64,000 bases of DNA from Amorphochlora amoebiformis. Taxonomy: Eukaryota > Cercozoa > Chlorarachniophyceae. The notes beneath the pieces are model-generated. The model saw nothing but the letters and a program-made list of their open reading frames with translations. It had not been told where the DNA came from and made no database searches. The DNA is taken from positions 29,021 through 93,020 of the forward strand of contig BAAHQB010000445.1 of NCBI GenBank assembly GCA_054601695.1, read 5' to 3'. Shown here in pieces: positions 28,944-64,000 of this stretch. Numbering within the stretch: position 1 is the first letter of the stretch; each line of letters begins with the position of its first letter. A program made the translations under genes and the position numbers.

Positions 28944-29044
28944 ATATATTTCAGACGTTTCAACTTAGACAGAAAAATATGGGCTTAGTTTGTGCAAAAC
29001 TCTGGTTCGAAAACAAGTACAAACTTGTAGATCAAATGAACTAG
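27584..29044 (+). CDS. Unrecognised 354-aa protein with two CxxC pairs (left copy)
   Basis: Exons 27584-28572 (first Met at 27598) and 28955-29044 (TAG), joined in phase 0 across an AT-filled intron; counting from that Met, 325 + 29 codons. The N-terminus ([15 protein letters not shown]) leads into a charged, partly helical stretch ([19 protein letters not shown]). C108-x2-C111 and C138-x2-C141 form a likely zinc-binding pair. Later landmarks are [40 protein letters not shown] and [20 protein letters not shown] do not recognise the family and assign no function. If the short upstream exon ending at 27207 is real, the true start is earlier. The right-arm copy encodes a nearly identical protein, so the frame looks maintained. 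Confidence 0.7.
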
Positions 29045-29291
29045 ATTCCGTGAAATTCTATGTCAGTTATGAGAAAAATATGCCAATGCCTTGTACCGTG
29101 CGTCCGGGCGCCGTGTATGTTCCGATATCCTGGTTTCCTTGACTGCTTGCGTGGGTGAAGTCAAACCACCCCCATACAACTCGATCATACATCAAATGTG
29201 ATCGGTGTGGGGTCTCTCATGCGTCAACGATATATACATATATATGTATATATGTATATATATATATATATTCATATATGAATATGTATAC

Positions 29292-29334
<43 letters not shown>

Positions 29335-29419
29335 AACAAATATGATGCGGTTGTGTATTACATTTGTATTTTTTTTTGCATTTGTGTAATCTGAAAATCT
29401 ATATATGATATGCTAACAG
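29045..29419. other. Spacer between CxxC-protein gene and ankyrin gene
   Basis: 29045-29220 is unique (a frame reading SNHPHTTRSYIKCDRCGVSH is seen in both arms with a Cys to Phe difference, significance unclear). 29225-29340 is (TA)n. A 5' exon or promoter of the ankyrin gene is expected here but not identified. Confidence 0.4.
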
Positions 29420-43303
<13,884 letters not shown>

Positions 43304-43579
43304 GTACAACAACTAGACTTAGCGCACCTATACTCACTCTTATCTTAAACACCAAAACCACATAATACCATGTGATGCGACTTCTTTTTCGCGTAATAAG
43401 AATAGCCATTTCTTTGCCTCCATTTAAATGTTGCACCCTGTTCTGTTCTGTTGTAAGCTCTCCCTTCCTTCTTTGTCCTCCTTTGCGCTCTCTCCATCAC
43501 GCCCGTTTTTATCGGTAAAAATCTAAAAATGGAGACAAACATATATTGGATGAATTGTAAGAATATGGATGTACATCAA

Positions 43580-43763
43580 AAATGTTATATATGGACATGT
43601 ACATATCTATATTTTTAATAAATAGACATATATATATATATACACACATATATATATTATATATTGTATATATATATATATATGTGTGTATACATATCTA
43701 TATTGATATATTTTATAAGTATATAGATAACAAATATTTAAATATGAGTATATACGTATTTGA

Positions 43764-43810
<47 letters not shown>

Positions 43811-43838
43811 TAATATGTATAGATGTATAATAATATAC

Positions 43839-43870
<32 letters not shown>

Positions 43871-44061
43871 TGTATGTGGGGTGTGCGTATGTAGGTATCT
43901 ACATATATATATATATATATGTGTGTATATATATATTTGTTATTTATATGTATTCATATGTATATGAGTTTCTGCATATTGTTTTTCCTATATTATTAAA
44001 ATACATAATTTTGTATGTATATATAATATATGCTAAAAATATGTATGTATACATGCATATG

Positions 44062-44094
<33 letters not shown>

Positions 44095-44160
44095 TTGTAT
44101 ATATATTTATATATAGTATAAATATAACCTAAATAAATACAGATATACCTAAATATTTAT

Positions 44161-44196
<36 letters not shown>

Positions 44197-44200
44197 TTAT
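43580..44200. repeat. AT-rich spacer
   Basis: (TA)n with a short GTGTGTGTTGTATGTGGGGTGTGCG stretch near 43860; no gene seen. Inverse copy at 45220-45830. Confidence 0.85.
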
Positions 44201-44201
44201 T

Positions 44202-44462
44202 GTAGCGCAGTGGTCTAGTAGATGGTAGTCCAGAGTTCGATTCAAGTCCGTTTGGATTATGACGAATAATTATAATTAACTTCTTGCGGTAGTCGGATAC
44301 TTCCTTTCTTCCTCCGGAACCGTACGGGTTCCGAGAATATTCTGGGTTCCGACTATTGTGCTACTACTCGTATACTCTGAGGAATCGACGGTAGTCTAGC
44401 CAGCCGCCGCGTAGTAAACTAGCTATAGGTTCCGCGCTAGCACTACATGCTGTGACGATACA
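44202..44462 (+). mobile_element. tRNA-derived SINE, most complete plus-strand copy
   Basis: Begins GTAGCGCAGTGGTCTAGTAG: TAGCGCAGTGG fits the pol III A box (TRGYNNARNNGG). About 30 nt later GAGTTCGATTC fits the B box. A ~200-bp tRNA-unrelated body follows, with CGGAACCGTACGGGTTCCG, CTACTACTCGTATACTCTGAGG and a GC-rich tail (GCCGCCGCGTAGTAAACTAG). It is flanked by (TA)n on both sides. No recognisable LINE-type 3' tail. Confidence 0.75.
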
Positions 44463-44689
44463 TATATATATTCAAATGCACGTATACATGTAATATAGAT
44501 AAATATATGTACTTATATATATATATATATATATATATAAATATATATATATATATGCTGTTTATATATATATTGTATATATGTATATGTATATGTGTGT
44601 GTGTGTGTTAAAATTCATAAATATACCAATGTGTACACATATATAAGAATATAAATATTTAAAAACATGTCTTCCTGTCTCTCTATTAT

Positions 44690-44935
<246 letters not shown>

Positions 44936-44954
44936 TAGAATATATTTATATATT

Positions 44955-45185
44955 AAATATATAGGAATCATCGAAATCTATATTGAGATAAAAGCGGCAG
45001 TTATGAATAGATATGTAGGATTCCTCAGAGTTACGATTCTGTTAGGGTTAGGAATAGTGGACATATCTGGGAAGCCGAGAAATGAGTACATGGAGAGAAC
45101 AGAAATTGGGGCTATCAGAGCTTACCGCAAATTTTTGAAGTCAATATATAATTACAAATTCAAAACATTGAAGCGAACACACTAT
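44955..45185 (-). repeat. Telomere-like dispersed module T, centre copy (diverged)
   Basis: The module in reverse orientation (GGAATCATCGAAATC..., CTGTTAGGGTTAGGAATAG, GAGTACATGGAGAGAACAG). It has no left-arm partner and is more diverged than the other six. It runs directly into a SINE head fragment. Confidence 0.8.
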
Positions 45186-45189
45186 ATGT

Positions 45190-45220
45190 AGACATACCAT
45201 CTACTATACCACTGCGCTAC
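45190..45220 (-). mobile_element. SINE head fragment
   Basis: ACCATCTACTATACCACTGCGCTAC is the reverse complement of the SINE 5' end (A box included). It mirrors the SINE at 44202 but its body is missing, replaced by the T module. Confidence 0.7.
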
Positions 45221-45332
45221 ATATATATATATATATATATAAATATATATATACATATAAGTATACATAAATATTTAGGTATATCTGTATTTATTTAGGT
45301 TATATTTATACTATATATAAATATATATACAA

Positions 45333-45372
<40 letters not shown>

Positions 45373-45491
45373 GCATGTATACATACATATTTTTAGCATA
45401 TATTATATATACATACAAAATTATGTATTTTAATAATATAGGAAAAACAATATGCAGAAACTCATATACATATGAATAATATAAATAACAA

Positions 45492-45536
<45 letters not shown>

Positions 45537-45557
45537 CACACACACACCCCACACACA

Positions 45558-45593
<36 letters not shown>

Positions 45594-45617
45594 TTTTTTA
45601 TACATATATACATATTA

Positions 45618-45664
<47 letters not shown>

Positions 45665-46103
45665 CGTATATATATTTAGATATTTGTATACTTATAAAAT
45701 ATATCAATATAGATATGTATACACACATATATATATATATACAATATATAATATATATATGTGTGTATATATATATATATATCTATTTATTAAAAATATA
45801 GATATGTACATGTCCATATATAACATTTTTGATGTACATCCATATTCTTACAATTCATCCAATATATGTTTGTCTCCATTTTTAGATTTTTACCGATAAA
45901 AACGGGCGTGATGGAGAGAGCGCAAAGGAGGACAAAGAAGGAAGGGAGAGCTTACAACAGAACAGAACAGGGTGCAACATTTAAATGGAGGCAAAGAAAT
46001 GGCTATTCTTATTACGCGAAAAAGAAGTCGCATCACATGGTATTATGTGGTTTAGTATTCAAAATAATAGTGAGTATAGGTGCGCTAAGTCTAGTTGTTG
46101 TAC

Positions 46104-60055
<13,952 letters not shown>

Positions 60056-60375
60056 CTGTTAGCATATCATATATAGATTTTCAGATTACACAAATGCAAA
60101 AAAAAATAAAAATGTAATGCACAACCGCATCATATTTGTTAATATAATATATATGTGTATACATATTCATATATATATATATATATATCGTTGACGCATG
60201 AGAGACCCCAAACCGATCACATTTGATGTGTGATCGAGTTGTATGGGGGTGGTTTGACTTCACCCACACAAGCAGTGAAGGAAAGCAGGACACATCGGAA
60301 CCTACATGGCGCCCGGACGCACGGTACAAGGCATTGGCATATTTTTCTCATAGCTGACATAGCATCTCACGGAAG

Positions 60376-60641
60376 CTAGTTCATTTGATCTACAAGTTTG
60401 TACTTGTTTTCGAACCAGAGTTTTGCACAAACTAAGGCCATATTTTTCTGTCTAAGTTGGAACATCTGAAATATACATATATATATATAATATACATACA
60501 ATATAAATATATATATACATATATACATACATGTTCGTATATATATGTGTGTGCCTGTGTGTGTGTGTGTGTGTGAGTATGTAAATAATATCTAACCTAC
60601 GTGTATATAGATATCCAGCTAAAAATACAATATATACATAC

Positions 60642-60693
<52 letters not shown>

Positions 60694-60751
60694 GTGTGTG
60701 TATATATATGTATATATATATTATAAATATGTATATATATATGTGTGTGTG

Positions 60752-60837
<86 letters not shown>

Positions 60838-61861
60838 TACGTATATACGGAAACACTGATATTATAGTATACATGTAGATAAGAACGAGAAGACACAGGG
60901 ATTAACGATGATTTTGTTACCACAATGGGATCTGAAGACTTAACTGGATGTCCTGGAGGCATGACGTCAAATGCCCAATACTCGAGTATCAGTGCCAGAA
61001 TATTTGCGACCAGATGAGACGATAATCCCTTGTGAAACCGATGGAATACCGCTATCAGATCCTTGAGAGTGGGCATGCAGTCCCCTTTTTGTCTAAGCTT
61101 GTCGATTTGGAATATGTTGGAGTGCATCGGAAAGGCCTGAATGCGCAGGATTTGAAAGAGCTCAGTCTTCCAGTCGTCTCGCTCAAGCAGCTTGTTGATC
61201 ATGAAAACTGCAGCAGGGTAATCGGCGACGATGATAACGTCCATAGAGCGGGGTTTCGAGAAGATTCGGATGTTGGTGGGAGGCCTGGGATTGCAGTGAT
61301 GAACGATGGACACCGTAGGCATGCACTTGATCTTTCCATCATTGACAAGCTGCTTGAAATCGTCGAGAATTAGAGTCCGAACTTGGAGAACCTTTGGAAT
61401 CTCCGTGGCGAAGGTCGTGAACATGCACTTGATACAACCTTTCTGCGTTTCTACTTTACCGAATTTGATTTCTTGGCGTCTGACAATGGACGTACAGTAG
61501 TTAATAAGTGTCTCACAACGAGCGCAATCCTGAATCTCTTCGTCTTGCTTAAAATAGTTCTCCTTCTCAAACTTGAAGTTGAGTGTCCATTCGTCATGTT
61601 TCAATTGTTGTTTTTCGTCGTTCTTCACGCGAGTCCAGGTATCATAAGTTTCGGTTATCACATTTGGAAATAGAATTTCTGGTTTTTGTGTTTCGACACC
61701 TAGCTTGGTTTCCAGCTCGGTTTCCAGCTCTTCGAGGTGCAATACCCTTCTGAGCTGATCTAGGATTTTCCTTCTCTCGTTGGTAACCCAAGATAAAAGG
61801 GGCCCTTCGCTCACGAAGTTTGGTATTGGACCGACTTGAATCACCATAGCAACTTTTACAC
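60376..61861 (-). CDS. Unrecognised 354-aa protein with two CxxC pairs (right copy)
   Basis: Exons 61861-60873 (first Met at 61847) and 60465-60376 (TAG), same lengths and phases as the left copy. Differences I see: Ala to Ser in [10 protein letters not shown], Ile to Phe and Thr to Lys in [12 protein letters not shown], Ala to Thr before KSSLIP, and Met-Phe-Gln and MALVC in the last exon. Both CxxC pairs are kept. Differences are few and no stop arises, so both copies look functional or very recent. The intron between the two exons (60466-60872) holds (TA)n plus a GTGTGT run. Confidence 0.7.
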
Positions 61862-61913
61862 CTGATATAAATAATGTTGATAATTGTGAAGGTGTGTACA
61901 ACGTATTATGTGA

Positions 61914-61956
<43 letters not shown>

Positions 61957-62165
61957 AATTTAATATTTTTTTAAGTCTTTCGCACAGTACAATACATAAT
62001 AATACATATATATACATTTGTAAACATATGAAAATACTTTTGAATTGGTAAATATATTTACAAATGTAATAATATACATATATATGTACATATTTGATAT
62101 ATTTGTGATTATCAATATATATATATATATATATATATGCATACATATGCATATTATTTGACAAG

Positions 62166-62215
<50 letters not shown>

Positions 62216-62377
62216 GTATACATAATAATACATATATATATATATACATTTGTAAACATATGAAAATACTTTTGAATTGGTAAATATATGTACACATGTA
62301 ATGATATACATATATATACATATTTGATATATTTGTGATTATCAATATATATGCATACATATGCATATTATATGATA

Positions 62378-62416
<39 letters not shown>

Positions 62417-62814
62417 TACATACACATATATATATATATATATTTATAGATATATATATATATATATATGTATATAATGCGTTCTGATGGGACCTTCATA
62501 GTTCTGCATGCTTCGATTTCGCGCCCGTTTGTTCCTCTCATCCAGTGCTTTACCTTCTCCACAACAAACATGACTCAAGTGTATGCGAAATACCCCAATA
62601 AATTAGGTTTCTTATCAATGCAACAGATGGTCCTACCCTCACCCTATTTAACAACCATATCCTAATACAAACCGCAATCATAATGCATCATAGCTTGCAC
62701 GCGAGGATTTTTAAGGTCTCCAATTTTAACCCTCACTTGGTTTCAAATTCAAAACTTATTACTATTTGAATCGAACTAAACTTCACCTGAAATGGCTTAT
62801 ACTTGTTCAATTGG
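61862..62814. repeat. Spacer with (TA)n and a tandem duplication
   Basis: Mirror of 26760-27583 but longer: a ~225-bp segment containing CATATGAAAATACTTTTGAATT and TTGATATATTTGTGATTATC occurs twice (about 61990-62165 and 62215-62390), once in the left arm. 62480-62580 mirrors the possible 5' exon at 27120-27207. 62580-62814 is unique non-coding. Confidence 0.75.
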
Positions 62815-63583
62815 TTAGCGTATTCGATGTTGCAATAATCTCAAAATAGATTTACACCCAATTTTAGGTTTTTGGTGTTTGTATATCTTAAGGTATTCTT
62901 TGAGGTCGAAAGTAGTATAGATTAAACAAGAGTACCAAATTCTACTTTTTCCAAAACCCTCGCCTTTATTATTATTCCCATTTCTACCTGACTGAAAGCT
63001 GTGCTTCTTGTGCATACCAGGGCGACTCTTGAAACAGAATAAAAAATATATCATCTTCGTGAGCGCTGAAATAAAGTCAAAGTGGTGTAGGTCATACTTT
63101 TCGCTTTAGATCAGAAGAAGAGGCAATATCACGGCCAGAGGTACGAGAAGGTCGACCATTCGCGCGACGAATCGTTATACTCTTACCGTCTAGTTCAGCA
63201 TCAACCTCGTACGACTCGATGCTAGGAAATTTTCTCAGCTCTTTGCTTCCTGTCAGGGTGAAGTACTTATGGAGCACCGCGCGGTAGCATTCACAAAAGG
63301 CGTGGTACTCGTCGATGATATCTTTGGAGAGTGGCGGATCGAACATGCCGATCTTGTGGACGAAACCGAGGGTCTGAGTGTAACTAAGCTTGGTGGTTGT
63401 ACATGATGACTGGACCATGCTGTAAGCCATTGGAAATGCTGCCTTGCCCAGGCTTTCTAAGATGGCTCTGGTGACTCCATTAGTGTCGTATCTCTGCTCA
63501 GTTGTGTAGTTATTACGTTCGCATGGTGTCCTTCCTCGTCTTTTTTTCCCGAGATTGTACTTGATGTTAATGATCAAAGGGAA
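62815..63583 (-). CDS. Right-arm copy of the last two exons of the [14 protein letters not shown] gene
   Basis: Exons 63583-63098 (domain [55 protein letters not shown]) and 63027-62815. The domain exon differs from the left copy by a few residues (TSSFDPKRK versus ASSSDLKRK). In the last exon a run of five T in the left arm is four T here, so the left [12 protein letters not shown] becomes [11 protein letters not shown] and reads on ~43 more codons. Upstream exons lie beyond the window, so whether this copy is a full gene is unknown. Confidence 0.62.
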
Positions 63584-63639
63584 CTTTGCGTGTGAAGGGG
63601 TTGCCTATTCATTACGTGCATTATTGAATAGATATAATA

Positions 63640-63662
63640 TAGTGCATATAAATATCTATACT

Positions 63663-63730
<68 letters not shown>

Positions 63731-63758
63731 TATTATATTTACATATATATATATATAT

Positions 63759-63807
<49 letters not shown>

Positions 63808-64000
63808 ATATATATAAATATGCATATATATATATTTATATGCACGTATGTATGTACATATTCAAATATTTACACAGGTAATGTTTACACACATAGGCGT
63901 GAAAAGAAGTTTAAGCTTGAGGGGAAAACGAGCGAGGTACACATGTGTGTATTTATACGTGTTAAGTGCATGTATACCTATGTGCTAGGTAGATTTTTCT
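63640..64000. repeat. AT microsatellite and end of the visible right arm
   Basis: 63665-63845 is (TA)n; 63850-64000 is unique and is the reverse complement of about 25672-25830 in the left arm, so the inverted repeat continues outside the window. Confidence 0.9.

Overview
The window is nuclear DNA from a eukaryote, probably a fungus or protist; the lineage cannot be fixed from sequence alone. Evidence: spliced genes with GT-AG introns (from about 55 nt to several kb), the standard stop codons, RING-between-RING ubiquitin ligases of fungal/protist style, ankyrin repeats, a tRNA-derived SINE, and interspersed TTAGGG-like blocks. By eye roughly half of the window is (TA)n or related AT microsatellite, nearly all of it in introns and spacers. 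Because (TA)n reads as Tyr-Ile in any frame with no stop, it produces many long meaningless open frames. Gene models below were built by hand from frame, GT/AG sites and phase continuity.

Left half (1-25.7 kb), single copy: (1) a DUF1295 / steroid-5-alpha-reductase-C-terminal-like membrane protein on + (about 837-6473), whose introns hold five or more unrelated minisatellites; (2) a SAM-RBR E3 ligase on - (11236-7219, seven exons, 501 aa); (3) a divergently transcribed second RBR protein on + (11430-15104, eight exons, 752 aa) with a large N-terminal domain carrying a candidate Cys and Asp-Ser-His motif, a coiled coil and an extra zinc finger; (4) a + gene (18486-26759, 692 aa visible) with five tandemly duplicated phase 0-0 exons encoding Gln/His/Pro/Ser-rich segments, then two copies of an unrecognised domain containing HKYFTLTG.

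Right part (25.7-64 kb) is a giant inverted repeat: two arms of about 19 kb meeting near 44.71 kb in a pure (TA)n core and running off the window end (64000 pairs with about 25705). Each arm, read towards the centre, holds the last exons of gene 4, a 354-aa unrecognised protein with two CxxC pairs, and an ankyrin gene made of a starter block plus four copies of a three-exon ankyrin cassette (K1-K4 on +, K8-K5 on -). All ankyrin exons are 99 or 102 nt and phase 1-1, so cassettes can multiply without breaking frame. Interspersed are a ~220-bp module with telomere-like sequence (seven copies), a SINE (two near-complete copies, one degraded, two fragments) and other short modules.

The two RBR genes are an obvious functional pair (ubiquitin ligation, possibly co-regulated through a 193-bp shared promoter). 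The ankyrin arms look like a locus under active copy-number and gene-conversion dynamics. An assembly artefact must be excluded for the palindrome.
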